A DNA stretch of 64,000 bases, from contig MKVQ01000003.1 of assembly GCA_001899635.1 (NCBI GenBank), positions 124,001 to 188,000 of the forward strand, written 5' to 3'. This document shows positions 43,542 through 52,260 of the stretch, piece after piece. Below the pieces are notes generated by a model, which did not search any database, had not been told where the DNA came from, and was given only the letters and a program-made list of their open reading frames with translations. Both the position numbers and the translations under genes were made by a program. Within the stretch, counting starts at the first letter, position 1. The number at the start of each line of letters is the position of its first letter. The stretch comes from Myxococcales bacterium 68-20. Lineage in GTDB: Bacteria; Myxococcota_A; Polyangia; Polyangiales; Polyangiaceae.

Positions 43542-44437
43542 GGGAGGATCTCGGGCGCTCGGCCGTGGCCCGAGGAGGAGGAGGAGGACGAGGTCGGCCC
43601 TGCCTGATGGAGCTGAGCCGTGACCGGAGGAGAAGGAGAACGAAGCAGGTAGAGCATCAGGACCGCGACGGCGAAACCGAAGCCCGCGATCGTGCCGTAC
43701 GCCGCGCGACGTCCGCGCCACCCCACCGCCGCACGCATGAAGAGGACCGCGGCGATGACGAGCCACGTGACATAGCCGAAGATCGAGCGAAGGACCTCGC
43801 TCGGCGCGCCGAGCTCGACGTGCCGTGCCCAGAGCGTGCCGGTGACGATCCCGATCGTGAGGAGCGGAAAGCCCGCGAGGAGGAAGCGGTGCTCCGCGCG
43901 GTCGAGGACGTCGAGCGGCGGAAGGCGACGGAAGACACCGTCGATCTGCTTCTTCTTCAGCAGGTGCTCCTGGATCAAGTAGAGCGTGGCCGCCGAGAAG
44001 GCGAGCGTGAAGAGCGCGACGCCGAAGAGGTTCGTGGTGACGTGGAACGGGAGGATCGCGCTCTTCACGCGTGCGCTCGGCTCGGCGCCGCCACCGACGA
44101 AGCGAGAAGCGAGAAGCGACGTCAGCGCCAGCGGCGCGATGAACGCGCCCGCGACCTCGATCTTGAGGCGCTTGCGCGCGAGCACGTACGCGACCGCCAT
44201 CGACATCGACGCGACGCTCATCGGGAAGTGGATCCCCTCGACCGGGCAGACGCGGAGGACGAGCGAGGCCACGACGATGTGCGCGGCATGGAGCGCGGCG
44301 CCGGCGCCGACCAGGCGAGGCCCGAGGAGCCCCACGTCTCCCTTGCCGCGGACGAGGAACCGCAAGAAGAGCACCGACGCAGCGACGTACGCGGCTGCAG
44401 TCAGGTAGAAGAGCCCTTCGGCGACGGTCTCGTTCAC
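43538..44437 (-). CDS. hemX: HemX/CcsA-like cytochrome c assembly membrane protein
   Basis: A 299-residue protein with about eight transmembrane segments. His-Val-Thr-Thr-Asn-Leu-Phe-Gly-Val-Ala-Leu-Phe and the Gly-Thr-Leu-Trp-Ala stretch are typical of the cytochrome c assembly (CcsA/CcmC/HemX) family, with candidate haem-ligand histidines. In many bacteria a gene of this family precedes hemA and affects its level; CcsA members handle haem for cytochrome c. The four-base overlap with hemA supports the HemX role. The C-terminus is a low-complexity Ser-rich tail. Confidence 0.85.
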   Translation of the reverse strand: MNETVAEGLFYLTAAAYVAASVLFLRFLVRGKGDVGLLGPRLVGAGAALHAAHIVVASLVLRVCPVEGIHFPMSVASMSMAVAYVLARKRLKIEVAGAFIAPLALTSLLASRFVGGGAEPSARVKSAILPFHVTTNLFGVALFTLAFSAATLYLIQEHLLKKKQIDGVFRRLPPLDVLDRAEHRFLLAGFPLLTIGIVTGTLWARHVELGAPSEVLRSIFGYVTWLVIAAVLFMRAAVGWRGRRAAYGTIAGFGFAVAVLMLYLLRSPSPPVTAQLHQAGPTSSSSSSSGHGRAPEILP

Positions 44438-44452
44438 GAGGATCCCCTCTTC

Positions 44453-44872
44453 TTACAACGTCCCCTCGGCGAAGCGCTCGAGCATTTCCTCGTCGCTCTT
44501 CGGTCCCGAGCCGATGTCCGTGCGTCCTGCCCGCGCCGTCATTCGCTCCGGCGACAGGAGGTGATCCTCGAAAGGCGTCGTCGGAACGCCGGCCCAGCCG
44601 GGCACGACGTCGTACGCGTTGTCACCGATGATCATCGAGTTCTCGAGGATCTCGGCGCCCATGGTCTCTAGCTCCGCCTTCGACTTCACCCTCCCGAGAA
44701 GGCCGTGAGGGTCCGGCGAGCCCGTGACTTCGACGACGACGTGCACGACCTCCGTGATCCCATAGCGGCGCCCCTCCGCCAGGATGACCAGCTCGGTCGG
44801 CGTGAGTTCGATCTTGCCTTCGACTCCCCACTGATCGAGAGATGCTTGAGGGAAGAACACGCGGTTTTGCAT
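44453..44872 (-). CDS. Conserved-looking hypothetical protein (139 aa)
   Basis: A small soluble protein; not recognised. The first 75 residues look like a beta-rich domain (Gly-Lys-Ile-Glu-Leu-Thr-Pro-Thr-Glu-Leu-Val-Ile-Leu-Ala-Glu-Gly), reminiscent of a PilZ-like barrel but without the PilZ RxxxR motif. The C-terminus is polar (Asp-Ile-Gly-Ser-Gly-Pro-Lys-Ser-Asp-Glu-Glu). Start ATG 44872 overlaps, on the opposite strand, the start of the next gene (CATG at 44870-44873), so the two begin back to back. It precedes the HemX-like gene by 15 bases and may be co-transcribed with the hem pair. Confidence 0.65.
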   Translation of the reverse strand: MQNRVFFPQASLDQWGVEGKIELTPTELVILAEGRRYGITEVVHVVVEVTGSPDPHGLLGRVKSKAELETMGAEILENSMIIGDNAYDVVPGWAGVPTTPFEDHLLSPERMTARAGRTDIGSGPKSDEEMLERFAEGTL

Positions 44873-45605
44873 GGCGCGCCGTAGGGACGAGGACGACGTC
44901 GGCGGAAGGCCGAGATCGCCGGGGGAGGCGTGGAGCTCACCCCACGATACCACGCCGGCCAAGATAGCCGCAGCGTACGAGGCCATCGTCAGCCTCGGGG
45001 ACTCGGGCGCCCTCGGCGAGCATGCGACACGGATGAGAAAGGCCTTCCAGCGTCGAACGGGAGCGTTCGGCCCGGAGGACCCCTGGTTCGAGAGTCGAGC
45101 GCGAGCGTTCTGGGACGATGCCCTCGTGCTCCAGGGCTTTGCCGCGCTTGCGGCGCCGCTCCTCGACGAGGACAGCCGTGCCATCACGACCTCGCTGGCG
45201 CGTGCCCACCGCGGCTTCTTCGTCGTCGAGGAGGTGGACGACCGCGGGGCCTGCCTCCTCGACCTCTGGTCCGGCGCCGAGCTCCTCATTCGTCACCTCG
45301 ACGAGACCCAGGCGCTCACGCTCGAACACGCCGAGGGCGCGATGGACGCACGGGTCACCGGCGGCCCCTCCGGCTCCGACCTGTTCCTCCTCCCGGGCGC
45401 CTACCATCACCCAGCGGATACGCTGGAACCGGCGACCAAGGTGCTCATCGCGGCGCAGGAGCGGGGGATGTCGACCCAGGCTGCGCTCGACGCCCTCATG
45501 CGGATGGACCTCGTGTTCCGCTCGTCGTCCCGCGTGAAGGCTGGGTTTGCCTACCGGGTCGAGAGCCTCGGCCCGGCCGGTCCGGCTTCTACCCGGGCCC
45601 CGTAG
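44871..45605 (+). CDS. Conserved-looking hypothetical protein (244 aa)
   Basis: A soluble protein with a helical N-terminal half (about 28-105) and a mixed C-terminal part (Phe-Phe-Val-Val-Glu-Glu-Val-Asp-Asp-Arg-Gly; Asp-Leu-Trp-Ser-Gly-Ala-Glu; Phe-Leu-Leu-Pro-Gly-Ala-Tyr-His-His-Pro). I do not recognise a domain. The start codon shares two bases with that of the divergent gene and has no ribosome site, so it may be leaderless or start further downstream at a non-standard codon. It ends 36 bases before the reductase gene. Confidence 0.65.
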   Translation: MARRRDEDDVGGRPRSPGEAWSSPHDTTPAKIAAAYEAIVSLGDSGALGEHATRMRKAFQRRTGAFGPEDPWFESRARAFWDDALVLQGFAALAAPLLDEDSRAITTSLARAHRGFFVVEEVDDRGACLLDLWSGAELLIRHLDETQALTLEHAEGAMDARVTGGPSGSDLFLLPGAYHHPADTLEPATKVLIAAQERGMSTQAALDALMRMDLVFRSSSRVKAGFAYRVESLGPAGPASTRAP

Positions 45606-45641
45606 ACCCTCCGGGACCGAGGCGCTATACGCGCCGTGACG

Positions 45642-46373
45642 ATGCCCCCGCCCCCGACCTTCGATGTCCGGCTCGCTCGGTCACGAATGCTCTCGCCGAA
45701 TGTCCGGGAGCTCGGCTTCGAGCGTGTGGATGGCGTCCCGTTCGACTTCCAGGCGGGTCAATGGGTGAGCTTCGTCCTTCCGCTCCCCGACGGTGAAGGA
45801 CGCCGGGCTTATTCGATCGCCTCCGCGCCCGACGGCTCCCCCGGCCTTGCCATCGCGGTCACGAAGGTCGAGGGCGGTCCCGGCTCCACCTTCCTCCACG
45901 ACCTCCCGGAAGGCGCAACGGTCCGCGCGATCGGACCGCAGGGCTTCTTCACCCGGCCGCGCGGCACGCCCCAGCCCTCCCTCTTCATCGGGACGGGCAC
46001 CGGCGTCACTCCGCTCCGCAGCATGATCCTCGACGCGCTCGGGTCGGGTGACGAGTCACCGATGACGCTCCTCTTCGGCGTACGGCATCCGGAGGATCGC
46101 CTCTACGTCGAGGAGCTCACGGCGCTCGCCGCGCGCCACTCGAACCTTCGTGTAGAATACACGCTGTCGAAGCCTCCCGGCGACTGGTCGGCCCGTCACG
46201 GCTACGTGCAGACGCACGTCGAGGAGCTGTGGCGCGACCTCGAGTCGAAGAACGCGGGCCCTCCGCACGCGTACGTCTGTGGCCTCGAGCGCATGGTGGG
46301 CTCCGTCCGCGATCTGCTCCGCAAGCAGATGGGCATCGAGCGCAAGCAAGTCCACAGCGAACGCTACGACTGA
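45642..46373 (+). CDS. Ferredoxin/flavodoxin-NADP reductase-type flavoprotein
   Basis: A 243-residue FAD/NAD(P) oxidoreductase. FAD-binding Arg-Arg-Ala-Tyr-Ser-Ile-Ala-Ser, the phosphate-binding Gly-Pro-Gly-Ser-Thr-Phe-Leu-His-Asp-Leu loop, NAD(P)-binding Gly-Thr-Gly-Thr-Gly-Val-Thr-Pro-Leu-Arg-Ser-Met and the Val-Cys-Gly-Leu-Glu C-terminal motif are all in family order. It transfers electrons between NAD(P)H and a small carrier; no iron-sulphur domain is attached. ATG 45642 is preferred to GTG 45636. Confidence 0.9.
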   Translation: MPPPPTFDVRLARSRMLSPNVRELGFERVDGVPFDFQAGQWVSFVLPLPDGEGRRAYSIASAPDGSPGLAIAVTKVEGGPGSTFLHDLPEGATVRAIGPQGFFTRPRGTPQPSLFIGTGTGVTPLRSMILDALGSGDESPMTLLFGVRHPEDRLYVEELTALAARHSNLRVEYTLSKPPGDWSARHGYVQTHVEELWRDLESKNAGPPHAYVCGLERMVGSVRDLLRKQMGIERKQVHSERYD

Positions 46374-46449
46374 GCGCCGTTGGCATTCGCACGGACATAG
46401 CGGCGGGACGCGCTCCCCCCCTCGAGCGCGCCTCCGCGAGGTCGACGTC

Positions 46450-46719
46450 TCAGTGGGTCGAGCGAGGTCCGCCGGACTCGCGCATGCGCACGAGGAAATC
46501 CTCGAGCCGCGCGATGAGCTCCTTCGCCGTGCTGCGCGTCGACTCGGTGACCTGCTTCGCAGCCTCCTCCACCTCGAAGACCTTCGGCTCGAGCGTCTCG
46601 TTCCATTCCTGCTTCGCGTCGAGTGTCGCGAGATGCAGCTGGAGCTTCACTTCGTCGCGGAGCATTGCGAGCTTCTCGATGCTCTTGTCGACCTCTTCCT
46701 TGATGTGATGGGTATCCAT
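46450..46719 (-). CDS. Small coiled-coil protein (89 aa)
   Basis: An amphipathic helical protein starting Met-Asp-Thr-His-His-Ile-Lys-Glu-Glu-Val, rich in Glu, Lys, Leu and Ala with heptad-like spacing over residues 5-80. It has no cysteine, signal peptide or membrane segment. Function unknown; it could be a small structural or membrane-associating helix. AGGGAG lies immediately upstream of ATG 46719; the frame continues to 46779 without similar character. Confidence 0.65.
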   Translation of the reverse strand: MDTHHIKEEVDKSIEKLAMLRDEVKLQLHLATLDAKQEWNETLEPKVFEVEEAAKQVTESTRSTAKELIARLEDFLVRMRESGGPRSTH

Positions 46720-46886
46720 GACTCCCTGCGTTACAGGAGCCATGCCACATCGGGTCGCGCGTCCGGATGACCTGATCATGCCGTCGAACGCGGGGCATCC
46801 CCGTCCCTCGCCGGACCACTTTGGGATGAGGCAAACGCGCGCGCCGCGGCGATCTGCTCCGCCGCGGCCGCCGTTCGACGCTCGCG

Positions 46887-46998
46887 CTAGTGTAGTGAGT
46901 CCGCCTCCGGACTCACGGAGCGACCAACACGAACGCCGGTGTGGAATCAGACTTCCCCGCCGCGAGGCGGGGCTCGCGGTGATGGATTCCCTACACTA
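46887..46998. other. 112-bp nested inverted-repeat element
   Basis: TAGTGTAG (46887-46894) and CTACACTA (46991-46998) are perfect inverted ends. Inside are two perfect stems: GTGAGTCCG-CCTC-CGGACTCAC (46894-46915) and CCCCGCC-GCGA-GGCGGGG (46955-46972). The right end overlaps the stop codon of the LysM gene, so on the minus strand it is that gene's 3' untranslated region. It could be a composite terminator, a structured RNA or a small MITE-like repeat. Confidence 0.55.
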
Positions 46999-48396
46999 AT
47001 AGCCCTTGCGCGCGAAGGCCTTGTCGCCGAGCTCGATCTCGCGGCGTGCCGTCGTGACGAGGGCCATCGCCGTACGCTTCTTCACGCTGATGACGCGCAG
47101 CTCGGCGAGCACCTCTTCGGGGAGAGCGGCATCGTCACGCGGCTTGGTGATGTTCTCGATCGCCGCCGGAGAGGGATCCTCGAGCGCGATGCGCTTGGCG
47201 GCACTGCGCGAAGGCTGCGTCTTGTGAAAGCCGTCCCCCTTGCGCACGACGAGGAGACGGTTACCCGGCTTCAGGCCGTCCTCGTCGCCCTTGTCGATGA
47301 AGACGACCTGGTTCTGGCCGTAGACGTTGTGCGGGTGGATGCTCGTGAGGATCGAAGCCTCGACGTCCTTCTCGTTTCGCGCCGGCGGAACGACCTCGAA
47401 GCGGCGCGCGATCGGGCCGACCCGGGCGCCGCGCTCGATCGTGTCGATCGTCTCGACCACACGCGCGCGAGCGATGCGCTCCTTCGGATTCCACTGATCG
47501 ACCTTCACCGTCCCCTGGATCTCGACGAGGCGGACCCCGGCCGACGACTTGATCGGACGATAGACGGTGAGCTCCTGGCCGATCTTGACGTCGTGGTCAC
47601 CGCCGATCCGGAGGTAGGCCTCGTCGTAGTCGGTGAGGAACATCTTGTCCTCACGCGCGCCGGTGATCTCGCCCCAGTTGCTCGACTCGTCCTCGATGAA
47701 GCCCTGGTTGCGGAGGAAGACGGTGTCGGCGGGGACCTGGCGCCGGCGATCGTTGATGTTCGCGCGCGAGTCGTTCGTCGCCAGCGGCGCAGCCTCGGTC
47801 GCGGCGCCGCCCTGCCGGAGCTTCACCTGGTCGCCGGGGTAGATCCAGTGCGGGTTCTGGATCTGCGCGTTGTACGACCAGATCCGCGGCCACTGATACG
47901 GGTTCTGGAAGTAGTAGCCGCAGATGCCCCAGAGGGTGTCGCCGCGACGGACGTTGTGCGTGTTCGGAGTCACAGCGGGAGCGGTGCCTCGATCGCTCGT
48001 ACCGCCGCCGATCATGAACGACCCGTTGGGGTCGCCGCGCACCGTACCACCCGCCGGACCGCCCTGCCGGAAGTCGAAGCCGTCACGCTCGTTGCCGGTG
48101 ATGGGCTTGGACGACGAGAACTGCGCGTTGCCACCGCCGAGGGTGCCGCCGGGCGGGACCGGCGCGACGCCACCGGGAAAGTAGGTCGTCGTCGTGGGGC
48201 CAGGGACCGTCGTGACGGTCGGGCCCGCTTGACCGCCACCCGCCTGACCCGACGTCGAGCCGCCGCCGGGGCCAGCGCCTCCCGGCTGCTGGGCGAAGAC
48301 GACAGTGACGTGCGCGACGGGGAGGACGACCCCGAGCGCGACGGCGATCGCGCGACGGTGCGCGACCTTGTTGAGAGACGGACTCACGAAGCTCAT
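46996..48396 (-). CDS. LysM-domain cell-wall protein
   Basis: A 466-residue exported protein: N-terminal hydrophobic signal (about 15-36), a Gly/Thr/Pro-rich low-complexity region (37-145), one LysM domain at about 146-193 (Arg-Arg-Gly-Asp-Thr-Leu-Trp-Gly-Ile ... Tyr-Pro-Gly-Asp-Gln-Val-Lys), then about 270 residues of beta-rich sequence without a known catalytic motif. LysM binds peptidoglycan. Its start overlaps the stop of the YbgF-like gene (ATGA), so the two are an operon; together they suggest an envelope-linked role near the Tol-Pal system or cell-wall anchoring. Confidence 0.87.
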   Translation of the reverse strand: MSFVSPSLNKVAHRRAIAVALGVVLPVAHVTVVFAQQPGGAGPGGGSTSGQAGGGQAGPTVTTVPGPTTTTYFPGGVAPVPPGGTLGGGNAQFSSSKPITGNERDGFDFRQGGPAGGTVRGDPNGSFMIGGGTSDRGTAPAVTPNTHNVRRGDTLWGICGYYFQNPYQWPRIWSYNAQIQNPHWIYPGDQVKLRQGGAATEAAPLATNDSRANINDRRRQVPADTVFLRNQGFIEDESSNWGEITGAREDKMFLTDYDEAYLRIGGDHDVKIGQELTVYRPIKSSAGVRLVEIQGTVKVDQWNPKERIARARVVETIDTIERGARVGPIARRFEVVPPARNEKDVEASILTSIHPHNVYGQNQVVFIDKGDEDGLKPGNRLLVVRKGDGFHKTQPSRSAAKRIALEDPSPAAIENITKPRDDAALPEEVLAELRVISVKKRTAMALVTTARREIELGDKAFARKGY

Positions 48397-49271
48397 CGAC
48401 TCTCCTTCGGACCGACTCCGCGTCCTCGCGCCTCGTCGGTCGACGATTGCGGAATCTTCTTCACCGCGTCGCTACGCGGGTAATCACGTCGCAGGCGATC
48501 CCAGTACTCCTTCGCGCGATCGGCCGACCCGAGACGGTCGTGGCACATGCCGATCTTGAGGAGCGCGTCGGGCGCCTTGTTGCCTCCGCCGAAGCGAGCG
48601 AGCACCGCCTCGAACTGCTCGGCTGCGCGGAGAGCCTCCCCGCGCGCGAAATAGACCTCGCCGCGCCAGTAGAGCGCGTTCTCCACGTACGGATGGTCGG
48701 GCCAGCGAACCATGAACCCGGCCAGCGCCTCGAGCGCGCGGTCGTACTGCTTCGCGTTCACGAGCGAGACCGCGTTCTCGTAGCTTCGCTTCGCCTCCGG
48801 ATCCATGATCGAGGGGCGCGGCGCATCCGAGCTCGCCCCCTCGTCCGCCGGCTCGACGTACGCGTCGCCCCTCGCGCGGCTCGTCGTCCTTCCGCGCGCG
48901 GAGCGCGAGGACGATCCCGATCCCTGGAGCCGGATCTCCGGACGCACGTTGGGATCGTTCGGGTCGTCGCTCTCCCGTGCGTCCTCGGTATCGCCGAGCT
49001 GCACCGTCCGCGGCACGACAGGCGGTGACGCCGGCGCGGTCTTCGCGGCGCGCGCCTTCTCCTCGGCCGGCACGTCCTCGAGCAGGCGGAAGCGCTCGTT
49101 GCTCCGATCCTGGTCCACCTGGACCTTGCCGATCGCCTCGCCCATCTCGGCGAAATGGCGGTCCGCAGCGCCTTCGGCGTGCGAGCAGCCGGCCCCGAAA
49201 AGGCCGCCAGCGAGCGTGACCCACCACGCTGCGGCACCGAACAGGAGGCGCATTGGCACACCAGAGCGCAT
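48393..49271 (-). CDS. YbgF/CpoB-like TPR lipoprotein
   Basis: A 292-residue protein. The N-terminus has a lipobox Gly-Ala-Gly-Cys (Cys about 23 from ATG 49271), then a charged region, and a C-terminal TPR module (about 160-275): Glu-Asn-Ala-Val-Ser-Leu-Val-Asn-Ala-Lys-Gln-Tyr-Asp-Arg-Ala, Tyr-Trp-Arg-Gly-Glu-Val-Tyr, Lys-Ile-Gly-Met-Cys. This is the arrangement of CpoB/YbgF proteins that couple Tol-Pal with cell-wall synthesis; no tol genes are in view. Start ATG 49271 or 49253; neither has a clear ribosome site. Confidence 0.75.
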   Translation of the reverse strand: MRSGVPMRLLFGAAAWWVTLAGGLFGAGCSHAEGAADRHFAEMGEAIGKVQVDQDRSNERFRLLEDVPAEEKARAAKTAPASPPVVPRTVQLGDTEDARESDDPNDPNVRPEIRLQGSGSSSRSARGRTTSRARGDAYVEPADEGASSDAPRPSIMDPEAKRSYENAVSLVNAKQYDRALEALAGFMVRWPDHPYVENALYWRGEVYFARGEALRAAEQFEAVLARFGGGNKAPDALLKIGMCHDRLGSADRAKEYWDRLRRDYPRSDAVKKIPQSSTDEARGRGVGPKESR

Positions 49272-49461
49272 GGTTTTAGGGTAGGCCCCGGCACGGCTCC
49301 GGGCCAATTTCGTGGAGTCGAGGCGCCTGCGCCGTCGCGGACGGCCCTCTCCGCCCGCAGCGTCCCTCGGATCCGCCCCGTCCGTCGCATGGGGGCGGAA
49401 GCCCCCCGCCCCACGAACGGGTGGCTTTACGATGGGCCGCGGCTAAGGCAGAGTCTGACGA

Positions 49462-50277
49462 ATGGCAGCGTCCCGGCGAAAGCTCGATCTGAGGAAGACC
49501 CTCTTCCTCCTGCCGAACATGATCACGCTTTCGAGCATCTTCTGCGGGTTCGACTCGATCCGCCTGAGCGCGACCTCGACCGGAGACGACGACTACTACC
49601 GGGCGTCCCTCCTGCTCGTGTACGCGCTCTTCTTCGACATGCTCGACGGGCGTGTCGCCCGGCTCACGAAGACGCAGAGCGCGTTCGGCCTCCAGATCGA
49701 CTCCCTCGCGGACGTCATCTCGTTCGCGGTGGCGCCGGCGCTCCTCGTCTACAAGTGGTCGCTCGTCCAGAAGGGCACCCTCGGCATCGTGATCGCCTTC
49801 ACGTTCGTCGGGGCCGGCGCGGTGCGCCTCGCGCGCTTCAACGTCCTCTCCATGGGAGATAGCGGCAAGCCGACCAAGCCGGGCAAGTACATCATCGGCC
49901 TGCCGGTCCCGGGGGCCGCCGGCATCCTCATCTCTCTCGTCGTCGCCAACCACGCGATCAACGGCGACCTCTCGGGTCCGAAGTACGTCTACCCGATGAT
50001 GGTCCTCACGTGCTTCCTCGCGTTCCTCATGGTCTCGACGATCCGCTTCCGGTCGTTCAAGGACCTGAAGCTCAACGCGCGCACGGTGGGGCTCGTGCTC
50101 TTCGCGGTCGCGTCGAGCGCGATCGTGTCGCTGCAGACGAAGCCGGCGTTCGTGCTCGTCTGGCTCCTCGCGTTCTACGTGGTCATCGGCCTGGTCGAGA
50201 CCCTGATCGCGCTGCCGAGCGGCCTCGCCAAACGGCGCCGCGAGGCCACGGAGCGATCGAGCCTCCCGCCCTCCTGA
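49462..50277 (+). CDS. pssA: CDP-diacylglycerol-serine O-phosphatidyltransferase
   Basis: A 271-residue integral membrane enzyme with about seven helices. The CDP-alcohol phosphotransferase signature Asp-Gly-x2-Ala-Arg-x8-Gly-x3-Asp-x3-Asp is complete (Asp-Gly-Arg-Val-Ala-Arg ... Gly-Leu-Gln-Ile-Asp-Ser-Leu-Ala-Asp). The N-terminal Pro-Asn-Met-Ile-Thr-Leu-Ser-Ser-Ile-Phe-Cys-Gly fits type II phosphatidylserine synthases. It makes phosphatidylserine, the precursor of phosphatidylethanolamine. No decarboxylase gene is adjacent. Confidence 0.92.
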   Translation: MAASRRKLDLRKTLFLLPNMITLSSIFCGFDSIRLSATSTGDDDYYRASLLLVYALFFDMLDGRVARLTKTQSAFGLQIDSLADVISFAVAPALLVYKWSLVQKGTLGIVIAFTFVGAGAVRLARFNVLSMGDSGKPTKPGKYIIGLPVPGAAGILISLVVANHAINGDLSGPKYVYPMMVLTCFLAFLMVSTIRFRSFKDLKLNARTVGLVLFAVASSAIVSLQTKPAFVLVWLLAFYVVIGLVETLIALPSGLAKRRREATERSSLPPS

Positions 50278-50389
50278 CCTCGCTCGGGAGCTCCGCCGCC
50301 GCGGACGAGTCGTGCGTCGCCTTGGTCCCGATGGTTCGGCCATTCGCGGGCCGGGCGTCGGTTTCGAGGTAGACTGACGGCATCCCACG

Positions 50390-52219
50390 ATGCTCGACGA
50401 CCTCTACCACCTGCGAGAGCGCGCGCGAGCCGCGCTCAATCGCGGCGACCTCGACGACGCAGCGAACGCGCTCGTCTCGGCCGCCCAGCAGACGCACGTC
50501 GCCGAGCACGACTACCTCTCGGTGCTCCGCCCGCTGGTCGAGGTGCTCATCCGTCGCAACGACGCTCGAAGCGCGCTCACCGTCCACTGGTACATGGCGT
50601 TCTCCGAGCCCGACGGCTGGCAGCGCGCACGCACGCTCTTGCCGAACGTCACGCCGGTCGATCGCGCTCGCACGCTCGCGGCGACGAACGACATGGCGGG
50701 CGCGGCCCGCGAGATGGAGAACGCAGGCCTCGTCGCGGCGGCCGCGATCTACCGCGAGAAGGCGGACGACTGGCGCGGCGCTCGCGCGCTCTGGTCGCGC
50801 CTCGGACAGGTCGCCTCGGGCGGCGCAGACGCGTACAACGCCGCGCTCGTACAGTTCAACCTCGCCCGATGCGCGAAGAAGTGCGGTGACGCACGGCAGG
50901 CCCGTGAAGCGAACGTCGCCGCCGTGCGTCTCCTCGAGGAGGCCGCCGACTACTTCGAGAGCGTCGGCCAGCGCGAGCGCGCATTCGACTGCTTCCAGGT
51001 CCTCGTCCAGATCGGGCGGGAGAGCGGGATGTTCGAGGACGTGCTCGAGGGCTTCGTCAACTGCATCCGGATCCTGCGCGAAGACCACCTCAAGTACTTC
51101 GCGCTCCAGTACTTCGAGGACGCGCTCATGGCCGCGAAGGAGCGCGGCGAGCTCTCCGCCGCGGCGACGCTCGCGCGCGAGGCCGCCGACTACGCGCGCG
51201 TCCTCGGCATGGCGAGCGCTTCGGCACACTACGTCGTGATGCAGGCGGAGCTCTGGCGCGACGTCGCGCGGCAGCACCTCGAGCGCGGCGCCCCCGTCGA
51301 GATCGCGGAGAACGCGCTCCTCGCCGGCATCCTCGCATTCGGCGAGGTCGGGCACTACGCGCGCGTTGGCGGGCTCTACAAGGAGCTCGCGCAGATGGAC
51401 CTCGAAGAGGCGCGCCGCAAGCACTACGCGCGCGCAGCCAAGCGCTACGAGGGTGTGCGCGACGAGCCGATCGACACCGCTCCCCTCCCCTCGCATCTCA
51501 GGCAGGACAACCAGTTCCCCGACGTCTGGCACGTCGACCTCATCGAGTGGGAACAGCAAGGCAGCGCCGCCGAGGCCTGCGCCGACGTCCTGCTCGATCG
51601 CCGCTGGCCCGATCTCATCCGACGCAAGGCGATGCTCGCGCGGTTGACCGCGTTCGCAGTGGAGGGGCGTCCCGACGACGCGAGCGGCCCCGCGACGAAC
51701 GCGCGCGTCCGCCTCGCGGATCAGCTCGCGCAGCTCCAGCTCTACGCCGTGCTCTCTCCGCTGGAGAAGCTGTTCCAGCGCCCCGAACGCCCCGTCAAGG
51801 TCGCGGTGCTCGCGGCGATGCAGCAGCTCTTCTTCAAGCGAAGCTTCGTCACCGTGCGCGCGGGCCTGCGCGACGCCGATCCGGCGGTCGTCGAGCAGGC
51901 GGCGAAGGCCGTCGAGTCGCTCTACTTCCAGCATGCGTTCGACCCGCTCTCGCGGATCGTCCGCGAATCGTCGCAGGCGCCGGTCCGAGCGTCGGCGCTC
52001 CGCGCCCTCGCGCGCGTCGACACGATGGAGGCCGCCGAGTTCCTGCTCGGCGTCCTCGAGCACGGCGCGCCCGCGGACCGCACCGCGGCCCTCGAGGGGC
52101 TGAAGCGCTCGCGGGGCGCCCGCTTCATCGAGCTCGCGCGGAGCGCGATGCACGCGACGACGGCCGAGGTGCAGGCGGTGCTGCGCGACGTCCTTCGCGC
52201 GCGCGGCGTCGCCGCCTGA
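50390..52219 (+). CDS. TPR/HEAT repeat protein, unknown function
   Basis: A 609-residue soluble, helical protein. Residues 1-340 have TPR-like helices (Ala-Arg-Ala-Ala-Leu-Asn-Arg-Gly-Asp-Leu-Asp-Asp-Ala; Ala-Ala-Asp-Tyr-Phe-Glu-Ser-Val-Gly-Gln-Arg-Glu-Arg-Ala-Phe), and residues about 450-600 are HEAT-like (Val-Leu-Ala-Ala-Met-Gln-Gln-Leu; Ala-Leu-Arg-Ala-Leu-Ala-Arg-Val). No signal peptide. TAGACT about 16 bases before ATG 50390 may be a -10 element. Probably a scaffold; partner unknown. Confidence 0.75.
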   Translation: MLDDLYHLRERARAALNRGDLDDAANALVSAAQQTHVAEHDYLSVLRPLVEVLIRRNDARSALTVHWYMAFSEPDGWQRARTLLPNVTPVDRARTLAATNDMAGAAREMENAGLVAAAAIYREKADDWRGARALWSRLGQVASGGADAYNAALVQFNLARCAKKCGDARQAREANVAAVRLLEEAADYFESVGQRERAFDCFQVLVQIGRESGMFEDVLEGFVNCIRILREDHLKYFALQYFEDALMAAKERGELSAAATLAREAADYARVLGMASASAHYVVMQAELWRDVARQHLERGAPVEIAENALLAGILAFGEVGHYARVGGLYKELAQMDLEEARRKHYARAAKRYEGVRDEPIDTAPLPSHLRQDNQFPDVWHVDLIEWEQQGSAAEACADVLLDRRWPDLIRRKAMLARLTAFAVEGRPDDASGPATNARVRLADQLAQLQLYAVLSPLEKLFQRPERPVKVAVLAAMQQLFFKRSFVTVRAGLRDADPAVVEQAAKAVESLYFQHAFDPLSRIVRESSQAPVRASALRALARVDTMEAAEFLLGVLEHGAPADRTAALEGLKRSRGARFIELARSAMHATTAEVQAVLRDVLRARGVAA

Positions 52220-52260
52220 GCGGCTTCTGCTCTATTAGATCGCGTGGCTACTTGTGCGCC

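Noticed and set aside
50183-52153. Minus-strand open frame (656 codons)
   Set aside because: Antisense to the TPR/HEAT gene; composition is the Arg/Asp/Leu pattern of a shadow frame.
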